The notes under the pieces: generated by a model | The model's input: only the letters and a program-made list of their open reading frames with translations | Databases searched by the model: none | What the model was told of the DNA's origin: nothing | Shown: in pieces, positions 9,879 through 17,971 of the stretch | Layout: each line of letters opens with the position of its first letter | Numbering within the stretch: the stretch's first letter is position 1 | Origin: Dyadobacter pollutisoli | GTDB lineage: Bacteria; Bacteroidota; Bacteroidia; Cytophagales; Spirosomataceae | DNA length: 64,000 bases | NCBI RefSeq assembly: GCF_026625565.1 | Contig: NZ_CP112998.1 | Location: 2,916,501 to 2,980,500, forward strand | Reading direction: 5' to 3' | Translations under genes and position numbers: made by a program

Positions 9879-10959
9879 CCCAGCCGAAACCGAAGCGTTC
9901 AAAATCCGCGATACCGACAAGCCTTTTACATTCAAGCCAATAAAAAGTGCCCGGCTGATCCGGCTGAAAAGCTGGGAGTACTGGCCGTTTTCAGTGGTTT
10001 ACATCCCTGTTTTTATGTACTGGTTATGGCTCTCCATCAAGGCCAAGTCATTCTTCTTTTTCTCCGCTTCCAATCCGTCCATTGAGTCTGGCGGATTATT
10101 GGGCGAATCAAAAATAGGTATCCTGGACCTGATCGACGATGCTTTCAAACCTGTAACGCTCTTCGTCAAACGCCACGAGCATGCCGACACATTAGCTGCG
10201 AGCGTCTTAAACGCTGGCCTGGACTTCCCGGTTATTGCCAAACCCGACGCAGGAGAACGTGGCTGGGGCGTAGAAAAGATAAAAAATGAGTCCGCCTTGC
10301 TCGCATATCTTCGAAAAAGTCCTGTTGATTTTCTGGTCCAGGAATACGTAGACTATCCGTTGGAATTCGGCGTGTTTTACTATCGCATGCCTGACCAGCA
10401 AAAGGGAACAATCTCGTCCATTGTTCAAAAGGAGTTTCTGAGTGTGACGGGAAACGGCCATAGCAGCCTTGGAGAGCTTATTTTGACCAATGACCGTGCA
10501 ATACTTCAATGGGAATCGCTTAAAATCAAGTACGCCGATTCGCTTCACAAAGTTTTACCCTTTGGAAAAAAAATGACGCTCGTGGCAATCGGTAATCATT
10601 GCCTCGGAACAAAGTTTCTCAATGCGAACCACCTGATCACGCCGGAGCTGACAGCCATTTTTGATCGTATCAGCCTGGGTATTGAAGGATTTTACTATGG
10701 TCGCTATGATCTGAGATGCACCAATCTGGACGATTTTTATCAGGGCAAAAACATTAAGATCATGGAGTTGAACGGTGCCGGGGCCGAGCCAGCCCACATA
10801 TACGATCCTTCATTTTCGATCTGGGAAGGATGGAAAGTACTGCTGCACCATTGGCACATACTCTACAAAATCAGCACAAGGAATCACCAAAACGGTGTGC
10901 CTTATATGCGTTTCCAGGAAGCCAGAGGTATTTGGAAGCGGATTAAAATGCAATCTTAA
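9865..10959 (+). CDS. ATP-grasp domain protein (D-Ala-D-Ala ligase-like)
   Basis: 364 residues. After ~60 residues with a hydrophobic segment (YWPFSVVYIPVFMYWLWLS) comes an ATP-grasp-like domain: DFPVIAKPDAGERGWGVEKI (ATP-binding lysine and glycine-rich loop), DFLVQEYVDYPLEFGVFYY, and the metal-binding IKIMELNGAGAEPAHIYDP. This is D-alanine-D-alanine-ligase-like, but the N-terminal substrate domain is replaced, so a peptide- or lipid-modifying ligase is possible. The membrane-embedded start is unusual for a soluble ligase. It overlaps the NRDE gene by 14 bp. Its stop overlaps by 3 bp the stop of the convergent toxin gene. Substrate unknown. Confidence 0.78.
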   Translation: MYPTSPAETEAFKIRDTDKPFTFKPIKSARLIRLKSWEYWPFSVVYIPVFMYWLWLSIKAKSFFFFSASNPSIESGGLLGESKIGILDLIDDAFKPVTLFVKRHEHADTLAASVLNAGLDFPVIAKPDAGERGWGVEKIKNESALLAYLRKSPVDFLVQEYVDYPLEFGVFYYRMPDQQKGTISSIVQKEFLSVTGNGHSSLGELILTNDRAILQWESLKIKYADSLHKVLPFGKKMTLVAIGNHCLGTKFLNANHLITPELTAIFDRISLGIEGFYYGRYDLRCTNLDDFYQGKNIKIMELNGAGAEPAHIYDPSFSIWEGWKVLLHHWHILYKISTRNHQNGVPYMRFQEARGIWKRIKMQS

Positions 10960-11285
10960 TCGACCAGCATTTTTCGCATTACTTCTTTCAATGCAGCGAT
11001 TTCTCTTTTCGACAACGCACTTATCTTCGATCCGATCCGAACCTTATCTACGACTTTAATCTGATCGGTGGCCATAGCACCTTTACGATCTGCGATCAGA
11101 CAATCCACTCGCCAGGGATATGTTTTGATTGTGGATGTGATCGGCACAATGATTACTGTGCGCAAAAATTGATTTAACTCATTAGGGCTTACAACAACAC
11201 AGGGACGTTTTTTAGCAATTTCGCTACCCAATGTCGGATCGAGGGATATCCAATAAACTTCGTATTGCAGAATCTCTTTTACCAT
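10956..11285 (-). CDS. MazF/PemK-type toxin
   Basis: 109 residues from the ATG at 11285; a GTG at 11291 is also possible. The motifs YWISLDPTLGSEIAKKRPCVVVSPNELN and TVIIVPITSTIKTYPWRV match the MazF/PemK endoribonuclease fold, with the conserved R-P-x-V-V core, and MATDQIKVVDKVRIGSKI follows. These toxins cleave mRNA when their antitoxin is degraded. The start overlaps the antitoxin stop by 7 bp (ATGGTAA), the usual coupling of antitoxin first, toxin second. No truncation is seen. Confidence 0.92.
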   Translation of the reverse strand: MVKEILQYEVYWISLDPTLGSEIAKKRPCVVVSPNELNQFLRTVIIVPITSTIKTYPWRVDCLIADRKGAMATDQIKVVDKVRIGSKISALSKREIAALKEVMRKMLVD

Positions 11286-11527
11286 GTCCACTCTTCTTTT
11301 TCGAAATCATTTGGCAAATCGTCCAGCAGCAATTGATCGTCCTTTTCTGCCTGCATTTGCTGTGCTGCCTCCGCCCAGCCTAAGCGAGGTTCCGGCCGAA
11401 TTATTATTGCTCCATTATCGACTTCGACCTGGACAGTGGATTTGAAAGACAAATTCAACTGTCGCAAAATACTAGCCGGAAGAATTATCCCTTGGCTGTT
11501 ACCAATACTAATGATATTTGCTTTCAT
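11279..11527 (-). CDS. MazE/AbrB-type antitoxin
   Basis: 82 residues. The N-terminal AbrB/MazE swapped-hairpin DNA-binding domain is clear (MKANIISIGNSQGIILPASI, then LRQLNLSFKSTVQVEVDNGAIIIRP). The C-terminal acidic tail (DDQLLLDDLPNDFEKEEW) would wrap the toxin. It is encoded directly before and overlapping the MazF-type toxin. Antitoxins of this class usually repress their own promoter, here in the ~45 bp between this gene and the hybrid kinase stop. Confidence 0.92.
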   Translation of the reverse strand: MKANIISIGNSQGIILPASILRQLNLSFKSTVQVEVDNGAIIIRPEPRLGWAEAAQQMQAEKDDQLLLDDLPNDFEKEEWTW

Positions 11528-11574
11528 GATGTTATAACTCCATTTTGACCTATTAACAAATGTAGCAATAAATG

Positions 11575-14500
11575 TTATAACACCAGCTCAGTCAAATACT
11601 CCTTAATCTTCCTCGTATTAAATTCTCCGGCCCATTTGCGTAATTGCTTGACGAAGGAACTGGTCTCGGGATAAGTAGCTTCGATTTTATCAAGGCAATC
11701 CAGAATGCCCTGAATATCCCCTGCCAGTGCGTTTTGCATTAAAATTTCTAACTCCGGACCGGGTGGGAGCTGCTCAATGTGGTCAGCATTGGTTTCTGGG
11801 TCAGGTAATGGCAATAATGATGTCTGCTGTTGGTTGGCATATGTCCATTCCAGGTCGAGCAACCGGCCTACTGAGCGCAATAATGTGGCTACATCTATTG
11901 GTTTTGGTACAAAATCATTAAATCCTTCGTGGAGACTTCGCCTTTGATTAGGTTCAAAAACGTTCGCCGAGAACGCTATCATTTTCGTATTCACTAGTAC
12001 TACATTCCGCTTCATTTCTGCCACAGCCTCAAAGCCATTCAAATGTGGCATAACCAAATCCATAATGACAAGATCCGGGACGGAAGTGGCTGCCAGATCA
12101 ACAGCCTCCCGACCGTCGGCCGCTTCCAGCACCAGGAAACCCAGCGATGCCAGCAACTCATGCACCACCATACGGTTTTCGGCGTGGTCGTCGACAATCA
12201 AAACCGTTTTCCTTGGCCCTGCGTATCCCATAATATCTCGTTCCGACAGTGCGGCGCCCGATTCTGCCGCCACCTGGCTAAGTACCAGGCTCAATGTAAA
12301 AACGCTTCCCTTCCCTACTTCACTTTTCACATCCAGTGTTCCATTCATCAGTTTTACCAGATTATTGGCGATGGCCAGCCCCAGGCCGGTACCTTCTGAA
12401 AACAGCCGCCGGTCTCTTACCTGATGAAAAGGAAGGAATATTTCGTTCAGGTACTCTTTCGAAATGCCTATCCCGGTATCCTGGACTTCAAACTTCATTT
12501 TGAAAAAATTACCGGTCAGTTTTTCACCGCTAACCCGGAACGTTACCCCTCCTTTTTCCGTGAACTTGACGGCATTGCCAATTAAATTATTCAGGATCTG
12601 AGTGATCCGCTTTTCATCACCAGTCACCACAACCGGGACCGGCTTGTATATAATCATTTCAAAAGACAGCCCTTTTTCCTCAGCTCTGGACTGAAAAAGG
12701 CTGGTAGTATCGTTTAGTAAGGACGAAAGGTTGAATGCGTTATTCTGGATTTCCAGTCGCTGCGCCTCTATTTTCGAAATATCCAGTACTTCGTTGATCA
12801 GGTTCAGCAAATGCTCCCCGCTCTTTCGTATAATGTTCAGTCCCCGATCCTGACTGGCCGTCAATGCAGGTTCTCTTTGAAGTACCTGTGCAAAACCAAG
12901 TATTCCGTTCAAAGGAGTTCGCAATTCATGGCTCATATTGGCCAGAAATTCACTTTTCGCATGGTTAGCCTTCTCTGCGGTGTCTTTTGCCAATTGCAAC
13001 CGGGCAGCCTGTTCCACCAGTTCTTCTTTTTGCATAACCACCTCTGCCGTACGACTATCGACAATGCTTTCGAGCTTGGCTTTTTCATTGCTCAGTCGGC
13101 GTGTGTAGAACCAAATCAGCAGACAAACCAGTACAACCGAGGCTATTACATAAAATAGATAGGCCCAAACTGTTCGAAACCACGGATCAAGAATATCAAA
13201 TGCGAAGCTGCTTTCCTGGCTCAGTTCGCGGTAAGGATTTCTGGCCATTACATGAAAAACATAATGCCCGGGAGGCAAATTGGTATAATCTTTCCAGCTT
13301 TCCTTGGACCAGCGCGACCATTCAAGGTCGGTCGGCATGACACCGTCCCCGATGAGTTTGTACCGAAATTCGTTACCCGTCTCACCCACATAGCTCGTCG
13401 CTGCAAACCGAAATGAAAGGTCGCGCAAATTATAAGGTAATGGTGTTTTGAGAACGCTCGCCTGATTGATATTTTGACCCGAAATATTTAACAATGAGTC
13501 ATTTAGCAGAAGTCTTACCTCCCGGATCAGGACAGGATATGAGGGGTGCATCGCCATCTGAATCCCATCATAACGGTACAAGCCTTCATCATTGCCGACC
13601 CACACTATGCCTGTTTTTTCAGGATAAATGCAATAGCCTTTCTGCTGGATAGGCATCAGGCTCAGGCTATCCCATTCGGTATGGCCGTCGGGCATTTGCC
13701 GGAGGATGCCCAGCGGATTTGCAAACCACCAGTTACGGGCGCTATCCTCTACAAAATACGGTGCGCTATTGACCGAGTCCCTGAGTAAATTCTGAAACCG
13801 GGGAATTTCTACAAATTTCTTTTGCGTACTGTTAAACTCGTAAACATGGTTTTTAGAGGTAAATTTTGGAGTGCCGGAAGTCGGAAAAACATAGTTCCAG
13901 GAAAAATCATTGAGCCCTGCGCCTATGCGTGCGTGGGCGAAGTCTGCTTTTCCGCCATTTTTTAAATCGAGTTTAAAAAAACCGTTTTTGTTCGTACCAA
14001 CCCAAATTGTACCATCCACATCCTCGGCCAGCGAGCGGCAATCGGCGTTTAGCCCTTTGACCTTCCCTATTTCCTGCCATTGATTGTTTTCTTGTTGATA
14101 TATAAAGACACCATTTGAAAGGGCAGCGAATAATAGATCGCGGTGCGATTTCGGCCTTAGTAACGCATAAACAGACTCTCCGTCGGTGGACAACGTTTGC
14201 ACCACATTGTTGTTCCTGATCCTGAAAATATTTTCCGATGTGCCCGCATACAAATCCGCACCGTCCGACAGCAATGTTCTCGTAGCCGATTGCACGGCGG
14301 TAACCGGTTCAAATGTCCATGACCGGGGATTCCATCGTGAAAGACCTATGCCGGTGCCGACGTAAAGCCTGCCTTCATGACGGGTAATACTCCACACGGT
14401 GGAATTGATATTCTGGCTTCGTTCAAACCTGCTGACGGGCAGATTGTACCCGATCTGGCAAATTCCGCTGCCAGTCATCGCCCAGAGGGAAAGCTGCTTG

Positions 14501-15435
14501 TCCAGGTAAAGCGAGGCAATACTGTTCTGGTTAAAGCCGGTGGATGCATCGAGCTGCATTTGTTCGGCACCCTGCTCATTCAGTATCCGTATGCCACCCC
14601 TCTGACTTGCAATAAAGAAAAGGTACGAACCCGACTCTTTGTTGAATGAACATATCGCACCATTGATACCGGAATCTTTCAACCATACGTCGGAACTGGT
14701 TTTCAATGGCAGCAATTTTGAAAAAGTCGCGTTTGGCGAGTAAATAAACAGCCCGTTTTTCTGGGTTACGGCCAGCAGGCGGTTATCGGAGTATTCGAGC
14801 AACGATTGTATTTGAAGACCCATAAACTGCTCCCCGTTCGGTACTGGCTTGAATTCGTTCGATACCAGTTGCATCAACCGGCCTGCACCATCCTGGACAA
14901 ATAAACTGCTTCGAATATAATGTGCCGTCAGAAAGCGGTCTGTGGCTGTCCAGACTTTGAAATCATTCTTGCCTCGGTACCGGTAGATCTTTTTCGCAGT
15001 ATGAAAATAAACGCCTGTTGAATCACAAAACAATCGATTGACGGGTAAAATAGTCCGCTCAACAGCAGGCAATAATTTGCTCAATGATATGTACTGCAAT
15101 TGTCCGCCGGGCTTGGGCGACAAATAACCAAAATCCGTGGAGCTGCCAACATACACAACTCCATCGTTGCTCACGCCCAACGCCTTCACCGAGGTACCCG
15201 GGACTTCTATCAGCTTCCAGGTGCTGCCGTCGTATTGCAGCACGCCACTCTGGTTGCCAATGTAGAGTATACCTCTTTTGTCCTGTACGATCGTCCAGTT
15301 TTCCGGGTGTGCCTGGTACGATTTCGGACTAAAATGCTGGATCAGCGGAGTTCCTACGCCCTGGCCGGATATGCTTGCATTAAGGCTCACAATGAGACCA
15401 GTCAATACCAGGAAAAACTTTGTAAACCTTCTCAT
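11575..15435 (-). CDS. Hybrid two-component sensor with Reg_prop propeller
   Basis: 1286 residues. A signal peptide leads into a ~600-residue beta-propeller of Reg_prop-type repeats (GTNKNGFFKLDL, VGNDEGLYRYDG), then a Y_Y_Y domain (YKLIGDGVMPTDLEWSRW, LPPGHYVFHVMARNP), a membrane helix (~755-775), HisKA (ANMSHELRTPLNGILGFAQV), HATPase (DTGIGI, GTGLGLAIANNL) and a receiver (DLVIMDLVMPHLNGFEAV). The last ~90 residues are helical without an Hpt-type HxxKG motif. Unlike Bacteroides HTCS proteins there is no AraC DNA-binding domain, so output must pass through another protein. No SusCD genes are adjacent, so its ligand is unclear. Confidence 0.93.
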   Translation of the reverse strand: MRRFTKFFLVLTGLIVSLNASISGQGVGTPLIQHFSPKSYQAHPENWTIVQDKRGILYIGNQSGVLQYDGSTWKLIEVPGTSVKALGVSNDGVVYVGSSTDFGYLSPKPGGQLQYISLSKLLPAVERTILPVNRLFCDSTGVYFHTAKKIYRYRGKNDFKVWTATDRFLTAHYIRSSLFVQDGAGRLMQLVSNEFKPVPNGEQFMGLQIQSLLEYSDNRLLAVTQKNGLFIYSPNATFSKLLPLKTSSDVWLKDSGINGAICSFNKESGSYLFFIASQRGGIRILNEQGAEQMQLDASTGFNQNSIASLYLDKQLSLWAMTGSGICQIGYNLPVSRFERSQNINSTVWSITRHEGRLYVGTGIGLSRWNPRSWTFEPVTAVQSATRTLLSDGADLYAGTSENIFRIRNNNVVQTLSTDGESVYALLRPKSHRDLLFAALSNGVFIYQQENNQWQEIGKVKGLNADCRSLAEDVDGTIWVGTNKNGFFKLDLKNGGKADFAHARIGAGLNDFSWNYVFPTSGTPKFTSKNHVYEFNSTQKKFVEIPRFQNLLRDSVNSAPYFVEDSARNWWFANPLGILRQMPDGHTEWDSLSLMPIQQKGYCIYPEKTGIVWVGNDEGLYRYDGIQMAMHPSYPVLIREVRLLLNDSLLNISGQNINQASVLKTPLPYNLRDLSFRFAATSYVGETGNEFRYKLIGDGVMPTDLEWSRWSKESWKDYTNLPPGHYVFHVMARNPYRELSQESSFAFDILDPWFRTVWAYLFYVIASVVLVCLLIWFYTRRLSNEKAKLESIVDSRTAEVVMQKEELVEQAARLQLAKDTAEKANHAKSEFLANMSHELRTPLNGILGFAQVLQREPALTASQDRGLNIIRKSGEHLLNLINEVLDISKIEAQRLEIQNNAFNLSSLLNDTTSLFQSRAEEKGLSFEMIIYKPVPVVVTGDEKRITQILNNLIGNAVKFTEKGGVTFRVSGEKLTGNFFKMKFEVQDTGIGISKEYLNEIFLPFHQVRDRRLFSEGTGLGLAIANNLVKLMNGTLDVKSEVGKGSVFTLSLVLSQVAAESGAALSERDIMGYAGPRKTVLIVDDHAENRMVVHELLASLGFLVLEAADGREAVDLAATSVPDLVIMDLVMPHLNGFEAVAEMKRNVVLVNTKMIAFSANVFEPNQRRSLHEGFNDFVPKPIDVATLLRSVGRLLDLEWTYANQQQTSLLPLPDPETNADHIEQLPPGPELEILMQNALAGDIQGILDCLDKIEATYPETSSFVKQLRKWAGEFNTRKIKEYLTELVL

Positions 15436-15785
15436 AACCGGTAATGTGCTGGTCGGTTGCTCCTAATAACTACACGTGACATGTTCAATATCCGTTCCTG
15501 ACATTGGCTTCTGCCATAGGTTTACAAATATCGCTGAATATAGCCTGCTGTGATATTTTTTTAATACTCCTGACCATTAAATACATATCGCGGCTTATCA
15601 GGCTTATCCCGACACATCGGAAAGGTTACGAAATATCGAAAATCGAAGTATTTGGCAGGCATATTAAAAAGTCTCCGATTATGCTTTGGTGAGCGTAAAA
15701 GCGCCTTTCAAAGCTTACTCTTCGCTTTTGGCATAGGGTTTGAAGTAAAAAATCAAACGAACGCCAGCCAAAACAATAACAAGCT
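15436..15785. other. Divergent intergenic region, 350 bp
   Basis: Separates the minus-strand hybrid sensor from the plus-strand DinB-like gene and must carry both promoters. It holds copy 3 of the CGATATTTCG motif. TTGGCATAGGGTTTGAA at 15728-15744 has a sigma54-like -24 element but lacks the GC of the -12 element. No coding sequence is supported. Confidence 0.5.
15629..15638. promoter_or_regulatory. Recurring motif CGATATTTCG, copy 3 (inverted)
   Basis: Reads CGAAATATCG in the context GGTTACGAAATATCGAAAATCG, sharing TTACGAAATATCG with copy 2. A CCGACACATCGG about 20 bp before it parallels the ATGTGTCGG near copy 2. Confidence 0.3.
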
Positions 15786-16286
15786 ATGAAATTACAGGAT
15801 GTTTCCATCGAAATTCTGGGCCAACTCTCTGAAATGACGGAACAATTTTCGCAGGAAGAATATACGAGACCATTGGACCTGCTATCTGCCAATTCTGTCG
15901 GCCGTCATTTACGGCACATACTCGAATTTTACGATCTCGCTATGCGGGCAAATCGCACCGGAAAACTCAACTACGATAAGCGGGAACGCGATCTTTCATT
16001 GGAAAATGACCCCAAACAGGCGGTTGCCAAGATGAAAGAACTCATCGTTCTGATGCGCGTCCTGAATGATGATATGGTACTGAAACTAGAAGCCTCCTAC
16101 TCTGCCGACGAACGAAATGACGTCAAGATCACGACCACTTTTTACCGTGAATTACTGTACAATGTCGAACACGCCGTGCACCACATGGCGATCATGGCGA
16201 TCGCGGTGAAGGTCGATTTCAGGCATATCCGTCTGGCCCCGAATTTTGGCATCGCTTATTCGACGGTGAAGTACCAGCAAGCCTAG
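15786..16286 (+). CDS. DinB-like four-helix protein
   Basis: 166 residues, all helical. The spaced histidines SVGRHLRHILEFYDLA and LLYNVEHAVHHMAIMAIAV have the pattern of the DinB/YfiT-like superfamily, in which three His from different helices bind a divalent metal. Members act as thiol-dependent transferases or are damage-inducible with unknown role. The gene stands alone, and its stop overlaps by 4 bp the stop of the convergent bestrophin-like gene. Confidence 0.75.
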   Translation: MKLQDVSIEILGQLSEMTEQFSQEEYTRPLDLLSANSVGRHLRHILEFYDLAMRANRTGKLNYDKRERDLSLENDPKQAVAKMKELIVLMRVLNDDMVLKLEASYSADERNDVKITTTFYRELLYNVEHAVHHMAIMAIAVKVDFRHIRLAPNFGIAYSTVKYQQA

Positions 16287-17278
16287 AATAGTACGCCGAG
16301 ATATGGCTGCAATTTCTCTGGACGCTCGTCATCTTCCAGCATGTCTTTGAGATCAATTTCGATGTTTCGGACGATGGTACCAACCGGAACGTCGTTTAAC
16401 AGGCCTTCGAATGGGTTTTCACTGATATCGCCAACATATTCCATGAACATAAAAACCCACGAAACGATGAGGTTGAAGGGTATCAGCAGGAACATGTATT
16501 TTTCGCCCAGCTCGACAAATTGCGGCAGCAACCCGAATGGAAGGAGCGTCATGAATACAAAAATGAAGAGGTTTGAAGTCGTCGCATACTGACGTGGAAA
16601 CGGCGTATTTTTGATCCTTTCACTCTTGCCCTGCTCGTCGTACAGACTAGAAATCAGGTTTTGTAAAGCAACGTGCTGGAATGCGTCGATCCGTCCATCC
16701 TTTCTCAATTTTGCAAGATGCTGAGATTGCCGGTCCAGCAATTGGGTGGACAAATTCTTCCTGTCTTTCAGGCTGTCGAGTTCATGTTCAGGCAAATGCC
16801 GCCCTATTTCTGCATCGCTGGCAGGCTGGGATTTATGCAGGGCGTCGCGCTGCCGCTTGCTGGCGCGGTCTTTATGCTCCCAGGCTGTACGCTGGGCCAT
16901 TGCGTTTTTCAGCGCATAAAGCCAGGCAATGTGCCGGTAGATGATGATTTTAACATCGTTGCTTGCTTCAATGGACTCTGGCGCACTGGCGGTATAGGCT
17001 CGCAACGCAGCACCAAACGACCTGCTATGGTTCGTAATCGCGCCCCAGATCTTGCGCGCTTCCCAGCTTCGGTCGTAAGACTGATTATTTTTAAAACCAA
17101 CAAAAAAGGCAGTAGCGGTACCGACCAATGACACCGGCAACCACGGGATAGCAACCCACGTCCAGTCAAGATAACTATAAACAAAAATGGCCACGGAGCC
17201 GGTAAATATTGAAAACAAGACCATTCGCCACGAATAGTAGTAGACAATTAACGGTGATAGATAGCGATTTACGTACAT
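16283..17278 (-). CDS. Bestrophin-family channel protein
   Basis: 331 residues. The N-terminus (YLSPLIVYYYSWRMVLFSIF), the motif FFVGFKNNQSYDRSWEARKIWGAI and the C-terminal MEYVGDISENPFEG are characteristic of bacterial bestrophin homologues (UPF0187). About four membrane helices are visible (30-70, 240-290). The family forms pentameric ion channels in the inner membrane. It is complete at normal length. The gene is single, convergent with the DinB-like gene, with no operon partner. Confidence 0.88.
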   Translation of the reverse strand: MYVNRYLSPLIVYYYSWRMVLFSIFTGSVAIFVYSYLDWTWVAIPWLPVSLVGTATAFFVGFKNNQSYDRSWEARKIWGAITNHSRSFGAALRAYTASAPESIEASNDVKIIIYRHIAWLYALKNAMAQRTAWEHKDRASKRQRDALHKSQPASDAEIGRHLPEHELDSLKDRKNLSTQLLDRQSQHLAKLRKDGRIDAFQHVALQNLISSLYDEQGKSERIKNTPFPRQYATTSNLFIFVFMTLLPFGLLPQFVELGEKYMFLLIPFNLIVSWVFMFMEYVGDISENPFEGLLNDVPVGTIVRNIEIDLKDMLEDDERPEKLQPYLGVLF

Positions 17279-17502
17279 AATTTCAATTCAGGTTTGGTGA
17301 GTTGTTAGTTGAAACTATTTTCAATGAAGGATTTAAAGATAACATACAAATGCTACGCCTTGTAAACTTTACCCCTCACCAATTTCTTCCTAAACTTGCC
17401 GATCTCGACATAATCGTTAACCCTGAAAACGAAATGTTGCAACCAAACAGAAAACGTTTCTGCTCAATTGCAACATTCACTTATTTTTAAACCACCACAA
17501 AC

Positions 17503-17886
17503 CTACTGCTTGATCCGCACTGCCGTCGCATCGAACATGCCGCTCATGACCGAACCTTTCAAATGGTCGTCGTCTACTTTCGCCAGGTCCAGGCTCACAT
17601 CTGTTCCCTGCGCTGTGAAGTACAATGTCATTTTGTCCCCTTCTTCTACTACGCTCGTAATCGGAAGCGCCTCTGGATTTGCACCCGTCGGATCTTTCAA
17701 CTCGCCAGTCAGTTTGCCGTCTTTTCTAACCAGCTCGGTCACCAGCTTGGAGTCACCATTTGGGGTCCCTAATACCGAAACCTCCCATTTCCCAGCGAAG
17801 AAATCGCTTGTTGCGGCGGTTTGAGCATGTCCCTTGAAGGACATTACTGAAATAAAAACGACGAGAATAATAGCTGCTTTTTTCAT
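17503..17886 (-). CDS. Small secreted protein of unknown function
   Basis: 127 residues starting at MKKAAIILVVFISVMSFKGH (ATG at 17886), chosen because it begins a proper signal peptide; the frame is open to 17913. The mature protein (FFAGKWEVSVLGTPNGDSK, VRKDGKLTGELKDPTGAN, DDHLKGSVMSGMFDATAVRI) has a beta-rich, lipocalin-like repeat pattern common in Bacteroidota periplasmic proteins. It follows the GH106-like gene by 85 bp on the same strand and could be the tail of that operon. Function not recognised. Confidence 0.75.
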   Translation of the reverse strand: MKKAAIILVVFISVMSFKGHAQTAATSDFFAGKWEVSVLGTPNGDSKLVTELVRKDGKLTGELKDPTGANPEALPITSVVEEGDKMTLYFTAQGTDVSLDLAKVDDDHLKGSVMSGMFDATAVRIKQ

Positions 17887-17971
17887 TGCTTTTTGATTTA
17901 TAAACTGAAACATTATTTGATTACGAATTTGATTTACAAGACATTATTCACGTCAGCATCCGTGTACTCCC

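Noticed and set aside
15728..15744. Sigma54-type promoter before the DinB-like gene (TTGGCATAGGGTTTGAA)
   Set aside because: The -24 half fits, but the -12 half reads TTGAA without the required GC; a similar weak match precedes the NRDE gene. Both fall below what I would call.
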